Program-made: the position numbers and the translations under genes
NCBI GenBank assembly: GCA_031255115.1
Contig: JAIRTD010000166.1
Location: 1 to 5,912, forward strand
DNA from: Spirochaetaceae bacterium
GTDB lineage: Bacteria > Spirochaetota > Spirochaetia > Treponematales > Breznakiellaceae
Reading direction: 5' to 3'
Length of the DNA stretch: 5,912 bases
Part shown: in pieces, positions 5,874 to 5,912 of the stretch
How the letters are laid out: each line of letters starts with the position of its first letter
How positions within the stretch are numbered: position 1 is the first letter of the stretch
The notes under the pieces: model-generated
What the model saw: the letters and a program-made list of their open reading frames with translations, nothing else
What the model was told of the DNA's origin: nothing
Databases searched by the model: none

Positions 5874-5912
5874 TTCTACCGTTACCGACTTGGCGAGATT
5901 CCTCGGCTTGTC
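5871..5912 (-). CDS. glmS: GlmS (glutamine-fructose-6-phosphate aminotransferase), last 13 codons
   Basis: Reading in from the right edge on the - strand, the frame gives DKPRNLAKSVTVE and then TAG (5873-5871). This matches the very conserved C-terminus of GlmS (E. coli ends in DQPRNLAKSVTVE), the isomerase-domain tail that helps close the sugar-phosphate site. GlmS makes glucosamine-6-phosphate from fructose-6-phosphate and glutamine, the first committed step toward UDP-GlcNAc and peptidoglycan. Only the tail is visible, so the rest of the gene, its promoter and any glmS ribozyme lie outside. The match is short but distinctive. Confidence 0.93.
   Translation of the reverse strand, partial: DKPRNLAKSVTVE

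Overview
The window looks like bacterial chromosome from a spirochaete, most likely a GC-rich, gut-associated Treponema or relative. That is an inference from protein style and gene company (SurA/parvulin-like foldase, NusB, membrane-anchored TPR protein, GH77 enzyme), not from a marker gene. Coding is dense, with GTG/ATG starts and G-rich ribosome binding sites. No rRNA, tRNA, CRISPR array, transposase or phage gene was seen.

Left half, + strand (1-2773): three tightly packed genes that look like one operon. The first is the 3' part of a parvulin-type foldase (stop at 521-523). nusB follows one base later (525-998). A membrane-anchored, periplasmic TPR-repeat protein (995-2773) overlaps nusB by 4 bases (GTGA). 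The run joins an envelope folding factor, a transcription antitermination factor and a TPR scaffold of unknown job.

Right half, - strand (2750-5912), reading leftward: the last 13 codons and stop of glmS (5871-5912); a secreted protein of unknown function with an 11-proline run and a Gly/Ala pentapeptide repeat (4939-5856); a 203-base intergenic region (4736-4938); then a 661-residue GH77 4-alpha-glucanotransferase (2750-4735). The glucanotransferase has the long insertion between nucleophile and acid/base that marks the DPE2-like branch, rather than the short classical MalQ. It meets the TPR gene tail to tail with a 24-base coding overlap.

The intergenic region is AT-rich and carries much structure: a small hairpin with a T-rich tail (likely terminator of the secreted-protein gene), a perfect 15-bp inverted repeat, a second long inverted repeat sharing the CTGACAA core, and a sigma70-like promoter for the glucanotransferase whose -10 box lies inside a 7-bp-arm palindrome that could be a repressor operator. 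The best leads are the DPE2-like enzyme with its apparent operator, the paired inverted repeats, the parvulin domain lacking both usual active-site histidines, and the unrecognised proline-rich secreted protein behind glmS.
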